Source: Hyphomonadaceae bacterium (GTDB lineage: Bacteria; Pseudomonadota; Alphaproteobacteria; Caulobacterales; Aquidulcibacteraceae). From it: DNA of 40,612 nucleotides. The notes below the pieces were generated by a model that was given only the letters and a program-made list of their open reading frames with translations, had not been told where the DNA came from and did not search any database. The DNA lies in NCBI GenBank assembly GCA_022841905.1, contig JALHQO010000017.1:1-40612 (forward strand), written 5' to 3'. Shown here one piece after another: positions 1 to 7,176 of this stretch. Each line of letters starts with the position of its first letter. Position 1 is the first letter of the stretch. The position numbers and the translations under genes were made by a program.

Positions 1-2
1 GC

Positions 3-401
3 GGTGGCGGCGGCGGCGGTTATCGCGGCGGCGGTGGCGGCGGCGGTTACGGCGGCGGCGGCGGCGGCGGTGGTTATCGCGGCGGCGGCGGCGGCAGTGG
101 CGGCGGCGGCGGATTCCGCAGCGGCCCGCGTGAAGGCGGCGGCGGCTTCGGCGGCGGCGATCGTCCCCCGCGTCAGCCCCTTGGCGATCCGCAGGACGGC
201 GTCGTGAAGTTCTTCAACGGCGCACGCGGCTTCGGCTTCATCACGCCGGACGGCGGCGGCGCGGACGTTTTCGTCCACGTCAGCGCTGTTGAACGTGCGG
301 GCCTGACCCAACTCGAAGAAGGCCAGCGCGTAAACTTCCAGACCCTGCCCGACACCAAAGGCAAAGGTCCGAAGGCCGTGAACCTGAAGATCGCTGATTG
401 A
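3..401 (+). CDS. Cold-shock-domain protein with glycine-rich N-terminal tail (5' end outside window)
   Basis: The frame is open from the first bases of the window, so the start codon lies upstream. The visible part begins with about 65 residues that are mostly glycine with scattered YRGG, FRSG and GYGG motifs. It then runs into one cold-shock domain of about 65 residues. The RNA-binding motifs are GFGFI (RNP1) and VFVHV (RNP2); the usual Trp of VKWFN is Phe here (VKFFN). Cold-shock domains bind single-stranded RNA or DNA and melt RNA structure. The GTG at 204 could serve as a start for a bare domain, but the in-frame glycine-rich stretch is clean and continues without a stop, so the fused form is preferred. 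RGG-like tails usually add RNA binding and self-association; that role here is inference. Confidence 0.85.
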   Translation, partial: GGGGGGYRGGGGGGGYGGGGGGGGYRGGGGGSGGGGGFRSGPREGGGGFGGGDRPPRQPLGDPQDGVVKFFNGARGFGFITPDGGGADVFVHVSAVERAGLTQLEEGQRVNFQTLPDTKGKGPKAVNLKIAD

Positions 402-425
402 TCTTCAGCTAAGCCTGAAAAAACG

Positions 426-461
426 AAGGCCCGCGGAGCGATCCGCGGGCCTTCTTGTTTT
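426..461 (+). terminator. Rho-independent terminator of the cold-shock gene
   Basis: A perfect 12-bp stem (426-437 with 442-453) closes a GCGA tetraloop and is followed by CTTGTTTT. It lies 25 bp after the stop codon of the cold-shock gene and is the strongest intrinsic terminator in the window. Confidence 0.9.
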
Positions 462-473
462 GCGTGCTGCTCT

Positions 474-628
474 CGATCCCTCCCTTGCAAAGGGGAGGGT
501 GTCAGGTTGCGCTAAGCGCAAGATGACGGGTGGGATGACAGCGCAGGGTTTTCCGAACGCGGCGCTTTCGCCCCACCCGTCGTCGAAGCAAGCTTCGACG
601 ACAACCTCCCCTGGCGGGGAGGGATCGC
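474..628. repeat. MITE-like intergenic repeat, copy 1
   Basis: About 155 bp bounded by an 11-bp perfect terminal inverted repeat (CGATCCCTCCC at 474-484, its complement at 617-627). Inside are three further hairpins: TTGCGC/GCGCAA, a 10-bp stem GTCGTCGAAG with a CAAG loop, and a right-end CCTCCCC-TGGC-GGGGAGG hairpin. A second copy lies at 10927-11080 and a right-end fragment at 40168-40193. No protein is encoded. The right end stops 4 bp from the stop codon of the neighbouring minus-strand gene. Confidence 0.8.
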
Positions 629-631
629 TCA

Positions 632-1669
632 TCACTGCAGCGGCATGAAGATTTCCAGCCGCGCCGGCGTCGCGCCGTCCGGGCTGCCGGCTTCGTGCAC
701 GATCTCCCACGGCAGACCGCCTTCGCGGAGCGGGATGCGGTGCGCTTGCAGATAGGCGTTCATCTGCCCGTAAGCGGCCTGCACCTGACGGCGCGAGCCC
801 TCGACCAGCACATGCATCGCCTCGCCCGATGGCGTCTGGCCGATCTGCACGCCCACCACCGTCAGCGGCGTTGCGCCCGAGAACGGATAGCCGACGCGGA
901 AGCTCATGCGATTGGCGGCTTGATCGTAGTGCGTCACCACCCGCACCAGCGGTCCAGCCGGGGTCAGCTGATACTGCGCCATGAAATCGCGCACTTGCTG
1001 CACGCCAATACTTTCGGCGCGGTTTATTTCCTCGAGGCTGTTGGCCGAGGTCTCGACCACCGAGTAGACGAAGTTCTGCGGCTCGATATTGTCGAACTGC
1101 GGATTGAGGCCTTCGAAATTCACGTTCGGCAATTGCTCGGTCAGGGTCTTCAGCCGCGCCAGGCCGCTATCGAGCTCCTGTTGAACCATGCCGCGCAAGA
1201 TCAAATTCATGTAGCGGCAGGGCACGTTGATCGCGCCTTCGCCGCACTGCGCCGTCATCGTCCACGCGACCGAGGTGGCGTTTTCGCCGGGGCGCAGTTC
1301 GATGCGCGAACTCAGGGTCGCGCGCTCGCCCATTTCCAGGATCGACTGCACTTCTTCGTTTTCAGTGGCGCTGACGATCGACATGCGGCCACGGCCGACT
1401 TCGCGCACGTTCGACACCCAGCGCATGCTCTGGCCTTCGCCCGGCGCGCCGGAGAACGCGTATTCGGCGTCTGGGTCGCGCGCATAATAGGGCGACCATT
1501 CCTTGGCGATGCGCAGATCGTTGATCATCGCGAACACCGCCACGCGCGGGCGATCGATGGTCGCCGTTCGCGTCACTTCGAGATCATTCGGCAGCAGGAA
1601 ACGGCCGACGCCGTAAAGCGCGCCCGCAATGAGCGCGACCACCAGCAATAGGCCTAAGAACCACCTCAT
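632..1669 (-). CDS. Membrane-anchored SRPBCC protein with GyrI-like C-terminal domain
   Basis: 345 residues. An N-terminal hydrophobic segment (about residues 2-22, WFLGLLLVVALIAGALYGV) should anchor the protein in the inner membrane. A START/polyketide-cyclase type (SRPBCC) ligand-binding domain covers roughly residues 28-180, with the typical 'I.rp...VFamINDLR..keWSP' opening. The last ~150 residues resemble GyrI-like effector-binding domains. Both folds bind small hydrophobic molecules; no catalytic residues point to a reaction. ATG 1669 is preferred to the upstream ATG at 1687 because GGAAGG stands about 8 bases before it. It is transcribed alone, away from chorismate mutase, with no partner that would define its ligand. 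Confidence 0.75.
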   Translation of the reverse strand: MRWFLGLLLVVALIAGALYGVGRFLLPNDLEVTRTATIDRPRVAVFAMINDLRIAKEWSPYYARDPDAEYAFSGAPGEGQSMRWVSNVREVGRGRMSIVSATENEEVQSILEMGERATLSSRIELRPGENATSVAWTMTAQCGEGAINVPCRYMNLILRGMVQQELDSGLARLKTLTEQLPNVNFEGLNPQFDNIEPQNFVYSVVETSANSLEEINRAESIGVQQVRDFMAQYQLTPAGPLVRVVTHYDQAANRMSFRVGYPFSGATPLTVVGVQIGQTPSGEAMHVLVEGSRRQVQAAYGQMNAYLQAHRIPLREGGLPWEIVHEAGSPDGATPARLEIFMPLQ

Positions 1670-1897
1670 GCGCCGCCCCTTCCGCATGCTCGGAAACAGA
1701 CCGAATTACCACCCGGATAGGTTCCGCGCCACGCGCGACCATGCATGCTTGCATCGCAAGCCTCGCTCTCGCGCCTAGCGCGAATGAGCCCGGTTTTATT
1801 CACCATGATCGCGTCACCCACCCCGGACGACGCCTCCCCAGCGGAGCGTGGTTACCACAGGGCAATGTCGCAAGTCAGCGCCGTGGTGCAGTGCAAC

Positions 1898-2269
1898 TCA
1901 GGGCTTTGAGGCCTTACCGGGCGCCCGCAATTCGTCCCAAACGACGAATTCATAGGCAATGCAACGCTCCATCATCTCGCGCCAGACCGGCTCAGCGATG
2001 GCGTCGTATGACAGGCCCTGGCGCTCGCACTCGGCTTTCACCTTGGCCAGCACGTCATTGATCCGCTTTTCGTCGCGGACGACGTTGCGGTCGGTTTTGA
2101 TGCGGGCGGCGGCGTCCATATAGCCCTGCCGGCGGGCGATCAGCGACACCAGCATGCGGTCGATCTCGTCGACCCCCTGGCGGACATCGGTCATGTCGCG
2201 GCAGGCCTCCGGGTCCGGAGCGGCAAAGGTTTTGATGGCTTTCAGGGCCGGGGCGCGCGCGTCATCCAT
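1898..2269 (-). CDS. Chorismate mutase (AroQ type)
   Basis: 123 residues, all-helical AroQ-class chorismate mutase, which converts chorismate to prephenate for phenylalanine and tyrosine synthesis. Recognisable stretches are [20 protein letters not shown], the basic helix [16 protein letters not shown] (active-site Arg/Lys), RDEKRINDV and [14 protein letters not shown]. The family core starts near MTDVR. The longer start at 2269 is chosen because the 'ECRDM' lead-in looks conserved in relatives, but ATG 2194, with GGAGG 11 bases upstream, remains possible. No prephenate dehydratase or dehydrogenase domain is attached, so it is monofunctional. It is divergent from uvrC, with about 110 bp between the two starts. 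Confidence 0.88.
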   Translation of the reverse strand: MDDARAPALKAIKTFAAPDPEACRDMTDVRQGVDEIDRMLVSLIARRQGYMDAAARIKTDRNVVRDEKRINDVLAKVKAECERQGLSYDAIAEPVWREMMERCIAYEFVVWDELRAPGKASKP

Positions 2270-2380
2270 GGCGAAACTTTGGGGTTGGCGCCCATTTTCG
2301 TCCAGGGGGCGCGGGGCCGCAGGGCGGCCTGGGATCGACGCCGCGCGGTCCCCATCTCTATGCGCTATCGTGACACCCGC

Positions 2381-4483
2381 ATGACCGGCGCCGACAAACC
2401 CATCACGCCTCCGCTGGCGCACCTGCCCGCGGAAGATGCGAGCCCGCCCGTGCTGAAAGGCATCGAGGCGATCCGCGACGCGTGGAAGCGGCTGCCGTCA
2501 AAGCCCGGCGTCTATCGGATGATCGGGGCCGACGGCGAGGTGCTTTATGTCGGCAAAGCCAAGAGCCTGAAGAACCGCGTCGGCCAATACGCGCAAGGGC
2601 GCGGCCACACCAACGCAATCTACCGCATGATCCACCAGACGACGGCGCTGGAAGTGATCGTCACCGCGACCGAAACCGAAGCGCTGCTGCTCGAAACCAA
2701 CATGATCAAGCGGCTCAGGCCGCGCTACAACGTTCTGATGCGGGACGATAAGAGTTTCCCGTTCATCGCCATCCGCACCGATCATCCCTACGCCGCCTTG
2801 CAGAAGCACCGCGGCGCCAAGAGCTTCAAGGGCAAGTTCTACGGCCCGTTCGCGAGTGCCGGCGCCGTCAACCGCACGCTCAACACGTTGCAGAAAGCGT
2901 TTCTGTTGCGCTCATGCTCGGACTCGACGTTCAGCGGGCGCACGCGGCCATGCATGCTTTACCAGATCAAACGCTGCTCGGCGCCGTGCGTGAATCTGGT
3001 GAACGAAACGGAGTATGCGGCGCTCGTGAAAGACAGCGTCGATTTCCTCGAAGGCCGTTCGGTTCAGCTGCAGGATCGCCTCGCAGCTGAGATGCGCGAG
3101 GCTTCCGACAAACTGGAATTCGAACACGCCGCGCGCTTGCGCAACCGAATCCGGGCTCTAGCCAGCGTGCGCGCCTCGCAAGGCATCAATCCGAGCACGT
3201 TCGATGAAGCCGATGTATTCGCGCTCCACTGCGAAGGCGGCCAGAGCTGCATTCAGGTGTTCTTCTTCCGCGCCGGCCAGAATTGGGGCAACCGCGCCTA
3301 TTTCCCGCGCCACGGCGCCGAAGAGCAACCGCACGACATCCTCTCGGCCTTCCTGGCTCAATTCTACGACGACCGTGAGCCGCCTAAGCTCATCCTCTGC
3401 AACATCGAGCCGTCCGATCGCGCCTTGCTGGAAGAAGCGCTCTGCGTACGCGCAGAATGCAAAGTCGAAATCCGCACGCCCGAGCGCGGCGAGAAGAAGG
3501 ACATCGTCGACGCGGTGCTGCTCAATGCACGCGAAGCGCTCGGCCGACGCATGGCCGAAACCGGCAGCGTCGCGAAACTGCTGGACGGCGTGGCGGAAGT
3601 GTTCGGTCTTTCACAGCGGCCGGAGCGCATCGAAGTTTACGACAACAGCCACATCCAAGGCGCAAGCGCGCTCGGCGCCATGATCGTCGCCGGGCCCGAG
3701 GGCTTCGTGAAGAACCAGTATCGCAAGTTCAACATGAAGCGCGAAGAGTTCAACGGCGACGACTTCGCCATGATGAAAGCAATGATCCGAAGACGCTTCG
3801 CGCGGATGCTGGCGGAGAGAGAAGAAGCCTCCCCCCTCGCGGGGGAGGTGCCGATCGACAGCGAGGCGGAGGGGGGGCGTCCCGACGCGCTTGTGCTTGC
3901 AAACACCGGCGTGTCTGATCGCTCCCCACCCCCTGCCCCCGCCCCGCGAGGGGGCGGGGGTGCTGTCGTCGATGGCGGCGTGGATTTCTCCAAAGAGCGC
4001 GACGAACCGAGCGAATCCAGATTCGGCGCCTGGCCCGATCTGGTTTTGATCGACGGCGGCGAAGGCCAGCTCAATGCGGCGCTTGAGGCGCTCGATGAAC
4101 TCGGCTTGAAAAACCGCATCACCATCGCCGGCATCGCCAAGGGCGTTGATCGCGATGCGGGGCGCGAGCGCTTCTTCATGCCCGGCAAGCCGGCCTTCCG
4201 CCTCGATGAGAAGAGCCCTGTGCTCTACTATCTGCAGCGCATGCGCGACGAAGCGCATCGCTTCGCCATCGGCGCCCATCGCGGCAAGCGCTCCGCCAAT
4301 ATCGCCAAAAACCCACTCGACGAAATCGGCGGCATCGGCCCTGCCCGCAAACGTGCGCTTTTGGATCGCTTCGGCTCAGCCCGCGGCGTCTCGCGCGCGG
4401 CTTTGGCGGAGCTGGAAACAGTGGACGGCGTCAACACAGAACTGGCAAAGCGCATCTATGATTTTTTCCGCGATGCCAAGTGA
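2381..4483 (+). CDS. uvrC: UvrABC excinuclease subunit C, with an in-frame repeat insertion
   Basis: 700 residues. UvrC makes both incisions around bulky DNA lesions after loading by UvrB. Visible parts: GIY-YIG nuclease domain ([20 protein letters not shown], residues ~41-60), UVR UvrB-binding motif (~residues 230-265, [13 protein letters not shown]), RNase H-like endonuclease domain with catalytic Asp in YDNSH (residue ~421), Asp in LIDGG (~556) and His in RDEAHRF (~626), then C-terminal helix-hairpin-helix motifs. It is longer than the usual ~610-640 residues because about 45-60 low-complexity residues (~483-545) derived from a palindromic DNA repeat sit between RRRFARML and PDLVLIDGG. All catalytic residues survive. 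ATG 2381 is chosen because the sequence before it is not UvrC-like. pgsA follows after 30 bp. Confidence 0.95.
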   Translation: MTGADKPITPPLAHLPAEDASPPVLKGIEAIRDAWKRLPSKPGVYRMIGADGEVLYVGKAKSLKNRVGQYAQGRGHTNAIYRMIHQTTALEVIVTATETEALLLETNMIKRLRPRYNVLMRDDKSFPFIAIRTDHPYAALQKHRGAKSFKGKFYGPFASAGAVNRTLNTLQKAFLLRSCSDSTFSGRTRPCMLYQIKRCSAPCVNLVNETEYAALVKDSVDFLEGRSVQLQDRLAAEMREASDKLEFEHAARLRNRIRALASVRASQGINPSTFDEADVFALHCEGGQSCIQVFFFRAGQNWGNRAYFPRHGAEEQPHDILSAFLAQFYDDREPPKLILCNIEPSDRALLEEALCVRAECKVEIRTPERGEKKDIVDAVLLNAREALGRRMAETGSVAKLLDGVAEVFGLSQRPERIEVYDNSHIQGASALGAMIVAGPEGFVKNQYRKFNMKREEFNGDDFAMMKAMIRRRFARMLAEREEASPLAGEVPIDSEAEGGRPDALVLANTGVSDRSPPPAPAPRGGGGAVVDGGVDFSKERDEPSESRFGAWPDLVLIDGGEGQLNAALEALDELGLKNRITIAGIAKGVDRDAGRERFFMPGKPAFRLDEKSPVLYYLQRMRDEAHRFAIGAHRGKRSANIAKNPLDEIGGIGPARKRALLDRFGSARGVSRAALAELETVDGVNTELAKRIYDFFRDAK
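3828..3960. repeat. Palindromic repeat inserted in frame inside uvrC
   Basis: The segment opens with CCTCCCCC-CTCG-CGGGGGAGG (3828-3848) and closes with a second GC hairpin, CCCCCGCCCC-GCGA-GGGGCGGGGG, ending at about 3960. Between them lies GCGAGGCGGAGGGGGGCG-like sequence. It is translated as a low-complexity, Pro/Gly-rich linker (ASPLAGEVP ... [13 protein letters not shown]) absent from ordinary UvrC proteins. This family differs in sequence from the 155-bp intergenic repeat, though both end in CCTCCCC-type hairpins. Confidence 0.75.
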
Positions 4484-4513
4484 ACGCCCTCTCCTTTTCA
4501 AGCGGAGGGAACG

Positions 4514-5107
4514 ATGAGCAACATCCCAACCCTCCTCACAGTCTTCCGCATAGCCATGGGCCCGGTGATTGCGGCGCTTATTCTGTGGGCTGCCGCGGAG
4601 ACCTACGCTGATCGCCTGCTCGCGGGCTTCATCTATGCGCTCTGCGTGTTTCTGTTCGCGCTCTCAGCCGCCACCGATTGGCTCGACGGCTATCTCGCGC
4701 GCAAGCTCAACGCGGTGACGCCGCTCGGCGCCGCACTCGATCACGCCGCTGACAAAGTGCTGATCACCTGCACGCTGGTCGCGCTCGCTTACGCGGCGTT
4801 GCCGTTATGGCTGGTTGCTGCTGCTGTGCTGATCCTAGGACGTGACGTTGCAGTCGCCGGCTTGCGCGAAGGCATTGCAGCGCAAGGCAAGACGCTGCCG
4901 GTAAGCCAGCTCGGCAAATGGAAAGCGGCTGCGGAGATGGCAGGCGTCGGCGCATTCCTGGCGTTTCAGGCGTGCGCCATCCTGTTCGCGCCACAGGCGG
5001 CAATCGACGGTCTGGATTGGGCCGCGCGCATTCTGCTGTGGGCGGCGGCGGCGTTGGCTTTGATCAGCGGCGCGCAATATGTTGGCGCGCTGCTCAAGCG
5101 GTCTTAG
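4514..5107 (+). CDS. pgsA: CDP-diacylglycerol--glycerol-3-phosphate 3-phosphatidyltransferase
   Basis: 197 residues, polytopic inner-membrane enzyme. It joins CDP-diacylglycerol and glycerol-3-phosphate to make phosphatidylglycerol phosphate, the first committed step to phosphatidylglycerol and cardiolipin. The CDP-alcohol phosphatidyltransferase signature D-G-x2-A-R-x8-G-x3-D-x3-D is complete (DGYLARKLNAVTPLG followed by AALDHAADK). About six hydrophobic segments fill the rest. GGAGGG stands about 6 bases before the ATG, inside a small hairpin (4487-4509) that weakly resembles the left end of the intergenic repeat. It lies 30 bp after uvrC on the same strand, a pairing common in alphaproteobacteria, so the two are probably co-transcribed. 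Confidence 0.93.
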   Translation: MSNIPTLLTVFRIAMGPVIAALILWAAAETYADRLLAGFIYALCVFLFALSAATDWLDGYLARKLNAVTPLGAALDHAADKVLITCTLVALAYAALPLWLVAAAVLILGRDVAVAGLREGIAAQGKTLPVSQLGKWKAAAEMAGVGAFLAFQACAILFAPQAAIDGLDWAARILLWAAAALALISGAQYVGALLKRS

Positions 5108-5184
5108 TCCGGCCGGCCGAACTCGATGATGTTGAGCAGGAAGATGGCGGCGATGAAAACGCCGATGGCGATGAGCGCAGCCAT
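5104..5184 (-). CDS. 26-residue single-span membrane protein (hypothetical)
   Basis: A very short frame starting at ATG 5184 with GAGG 5 bases upstream. It reads MAALIAIGVFIAAIFLLN, then IIEFGRPD, then TAA. It is one perfect hydrophobic helix followed by a charged tail, the look of small inner-membrane proteins that attach to larger complexes. Its stop codon overlaps the last bases of pgsA on the opposite strand. The clean hydrophobic design, ribosome-binding site and position exactly filling the pgsA-arsR gap support it. No family can be named with certainty. Confidence 0.55.
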   Translation of the reverse strand: MAALIAIGVFIAAIFLLNIIEFGRPD

Positions 5185-5252
5185 GGGAAACCTCGAAAGC
5201 TGAATCTGTTGGCGTCTGACTACCGGACACTCCCGCCCCTGCCAATGCGGCC

Positions 5253-5287
5253 TTGACGCGCGCTTTCATTCAACCTATTGGTTGAAT
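5253..5287 (+). promoter_or_regulatory. Promoter and ArsR-type operator abutting the start codon
   Basis: TTGACG (5253-5258), a 17-bp spacer and TATTGG (5276-5281) form a plausible sigma-70 type promoter. The 20-bp inverted repeat ATTCAACCTATTGGTTGAAT (5268-5287, 8-bp arms, 4-bp centre) covers the -10 and ends one base before the ATG of the ArsR gene. With a normal 6-base discriminator the +1 falls on that ATG, so the message should be leaderless. No Shine-Dalgarno sequence is present. This is the expected layout for autorepression by ArsR-family proteins. Confidence 0.7.
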
Positions 5288-5611
5288 ATGAAAGCTGTAG
5301 CGCTCGACCACACCATGCTGGCCCTGGCCGATCCGACCCGGCGGGCGATTTTGCAGCGCCTTGGCTCGGGCGAGGCGCGGGTGACCGAGTTGGCCGCGCC
5401 CTTCGCCATGTCTCTCAACGCCGTCTCCAAGCACATCCGGGTGCTGGAGCGGGCCGAACTGGTGCAGCGACGCCGCGCCGGGCGCGAACACATCCTGTCT
5501 CTCAATCCCAAGCCCCTTGATGAGGCCGCCGCCTGGATCGATGAGCAACGCCGCTTCTGGACCGCCAATCTCGACGCGCTCGAACGCGCACTCGCCGACT
5601 ACGAAGACTAA
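5288..5611 (+). CDS. ArsR-family transcriptional regulator
   Basis: 107 residues; one winged-helix DNA-binding domain. It opens with ALDHTMLALADPTRRAILQR, followed by the recognition helix region MSLNAVSKHIRVLERAELV and the wing RRRAGREHILSLNP. The cysteine metal sites of true arsenic sensors are absent, so it belongs to the group paired with SRPBCC (AHSA1-like) proteins rather than to metal sensing. Its own promoter carries an inverted repeat, so it probably represses itself and the two genes after it. ATG 5288 is preferred over TTG 5282, which lies inside the operator. The next gene starts 12 bp downstream. Confidence 0.88.
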   Translation: MKAVALDHTMLALADPTRRAILQRLGSGEARVTELAAPFAMSLNAVSKHIRVLERAELVQRRRAGREHILSLNPKPLDEAAAWIDEQRRFWTANLDALERALADYED

Positions 5612-5623
5612 GGAGCTCGCCCC

Positions 5624-6154
5624 ATGCAACTCGGCCAAGCCATCACGTCCGACACCTTCCGCCTTGAACGCACGCTGAAGGCGCCGATCGAGCGCGTGTG
5701 GTCCTATTTCGTCGACGCCGACAAGCGCAGCCGCTGGTTTACCGCCGGCGATACGCTCACCGCCAATGGTCAGCGTTTCGCATTCAATTTCGGACACCAC
5801 CGCATTACCAACGAAAATCCGCCGGCGCGTTGGGCCCAGATGGAGTGCGGCGAGTTCACAATGCAAAGCCGCGTTCTCGCCTTCGAGCCGCCGCGGCTGC
5901 TTGCAATCACCTGGGGCGATGGCGACGAGCACGTCTCCGAAGTGCGGTTCGAGTTCACGCCCGTTGGCGAAGAAACGCTACTGGTGCTTACGCATTCGAA
6001 GATCGATACGATCGGCAGCTTGCGCGATTTCGCCGGCGGCTGGACCGCGCATTTTGAAACGTTGGCGCATGTGCTCGCGGACGGCAAAGCCAATCGCTTC
6101 TGGGCCGATGTCGTGAAAGCGCATGAGCTCTATGAGCAGAGCATTCCAGGGTGA
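5624..6154 (+). CDS. SRPBCC (AHSA1-like) domain protein
   Basis: 176 residues of the AHSA1/START-like ligand-binding fold. It shows the usual entry (FRLERTLKAPIERVWSYFVD..KRSRWFTAG) and the central 'P.RLLAITWGD' strand, and ends with the long C-terminal helix region (DFAGGWTAHFETLAHVL). Such proteins bind hydrophobic ligands in a deep cavity; the ligand here is unknown. AAGGAG lies about 9 bases before the ATG. It is the second gene of the arsR operon, and its stop overlaps the start of the third gene (GTGA). Confidence 0.85.
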   Translation: MQLGQAITSDTFRLERTLKAPIERVWSYFVDADKRSRWFTAGDTLTANGQRFAFNFGHHRITNENPPARWAQMECGEFTMQSRVLAFEPPRLLAITWGDGDEHVSEVRFEFTPVGEETLLVLTHSKIDTIGSLRDFAGGWTAHFETLAHVLADGKANRFWADVVKAHELYEQSIPG

Positions 6155-6597
6155 GCGCCGCACCGGCCATTCGCGTCGAACACCGCTTTGCTGCGTCAGC
6201 AGAGCGCGTGTTCGACGCGTGGCTCGATCCGGTTTGGATCGGGCGCTTCATGTTCGGGCCGCATCTGCGCGATGAGCAGGTTGTGAGCCTCGAAAACGAT
6301 CCGCGCATCGGCGGGCAGTTTCACTACAAAGTCACACGCGCTGGCGCGGAGATCGATCACACCGGCACCTACCGCGAGATCGATCGCCCGCGCCGGCTCG
6401 TCTTCACTTGGGGCGTCGACGAGGAACAAGGCGATCAGAGCGTCGTGACGATTATGATTGAGCCTGAAGGCGATGGTTGCGTGCTCGCGCTGACGCATGC
6501 TTTGCATCCGAATTGGGCGGAATACGCGGAGCGCACGCAAGCAGGCTGGACGAAGATCGTTGGCGATCTGGCGGCGGCGCTCAATCAAGCGAACTGA
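6151..6597 (+). CDS. SRPBCC (AHSA1-like) domain protein
   Basis: 148 residues, a second AHSA1-like domain protein. It carries EHRFAASAERVFDAWLDP at the start, RLVFTWGVDEE in the middle and HALHPNWAEYAERTQAGW at the end, all standard positions for the fold. The start is GTG overlapping the TGA of the preceding gene, so translation is coupled. Sequence differs enough from the upstream paralogue that this is not a recent tandem duplication. Role inferred only from the operon: ArsR-controlled ligand-binding pair. Confidence 0.85.
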   Translation: MSAAPAIRVEHRFAASAERVFDAWLDPVWIGRFMFGPHLRDEQVVSLENDPRIGGQFHYKVTRAGAEIDHTGTYREIDRPRRLVFTWGVDEEQGDQSVVTIMIEPEGDGCVLALTHALHPNWAEYAERTQAGWTKIVGDLAAALNQAN

Positions 6598-6677
6598 TTA
6601 CTCGCTAAGTGACTACGTTACTGTAGGTTTTTCCGGTTCCGTGTTGCGCAACCTTCGCGCGCGCCGTACGAGCATGC

Positions 6678-6914
6678 ATGCGTGAAGCCACATCTCACGG
6701 CGAACGGCGCAGTGTCGCGCGCGCTCCCGGAAGCGAGGCGTGGAGAACCGTACGCCGCGACGCGTGGCGCATCGAAGCGTTCGAAGCACAGATCGCCTAC
6801 GAAGCCGCGCAGCGCCGCTCCGCTATCAAGCTCAAAAGCGCGGTGATCTGGGGCGTCGCACTTGGGCTCGGCGTGACGCTGTTTCATCTCTGGTCGTCGG
6901 CAACAGTCGGCTGA
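6678..6914 (+). CDS. Small hypothetical protein with one C-terminal membrane helix
   Basis: 78 residues. The first ~50 are polar and Arg/Ala-rich (RTVRRDAWRIEAFEAQIAYE); the last ~25 form one hydrophobic helix (VIWGVALGLGVTLFHLW). Third codon positions are GC-rich as in neighbouring genes. There is no clear ribosome-binding site, and the ATG sits in a GCATGCATGC repeat. No family recognised. It could be a tail-anchored membrane protein, or a chance frame. Confidence 0.45.
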   Translation: MREATSHGERRSVARAPGSEAWRTVRRDAWRIEAFEAQIAYEAAQRRSAIKLKSAVIWGVALGLGVTLFHLWSSATVG

Positions 6915-6957
6915 TCACGCGGGCTGAACGACCGACAGCATGTGGGCTGACGGATGC
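6915..6957 (-). pseudogene. Remnant of a VOC-family gene C-terminus
   Basis: On the minus strand this reads HPSAHMLSVVQPA then TGA, close to the end of the intact VOC gene (HDPDLNLLSVVQHA then TGA) about 260 bp away. The terminal 29 bases match the equivalent bases at 7176-7204 at 25 of 29 positions. No open frame continues upstream, so only the tail of a paralogue remains. Confidence 0.5.
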
Positions 6958-6963
6958 GTTCGG

Positions 6964-7176
6964 CTAAGCGAACTCCACAATCCCAATCGCGACAGCCAAC
7001 GCTGGTGCAATGAGGAGCGCGCGCAGGACAATTACCAGCGCGTAGAAGATCGGCTCATCAGCACGCGAGACAGTGAACTCGCGGATTTTCGCGACGCCAG
7101 ACCTAAGGTCAATCCAAGTGTAATAAAGCAGACCGAGCGCTAAGAGCGCCGACAGGCCACGCGCAATCCATTCCAT
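6964..7176 (-). CDS. Small two-helix membrane protein (hypothetical)
   Basis: 70 residues with two hydrophobic segments (IARGLSALLALGLLYYTWIDL and ALVIVLRALLIAPALAVAIG) separated by a short polar stretch. ATG 7176 shares its A with the TGA of the upstream VOC gene, so translation is probably coupled; an earlier start would lie inside that gene in another frame. No family recognised. The overlap with the VOC gene is the best evidence that it is expressed. Confidence 0.6.
   Translation of the reverse strand: MEWIARGLSALLALGLLYYTWIDLRSGVAKIREFTVSRADEPIFYALVIVLRALLIAPALAVAIGIVEFA

Noticed and set aside
4-207. Alanine-rich frame (AAAAVIAAAV...) at the left edge
   Set aside because: It is another frame of the GGC repeats that encode the glycine tail, which runs into the cold-shock domain without a stop.
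474-628. CRISPR array or tRNA-like structure
   Set aside because: Hairpins are unequal and not periodic, with no spacer pattern; no cloverleaf with conserved T-loop bases was found here or elsewhere in the window.
1735-1760. ATGCATGCTTGCAT near the start of the SRPBCC gene
   Set aside because: Short imperfect palindrome with no nearby regulator or second copy of the same spacing; could be chance.
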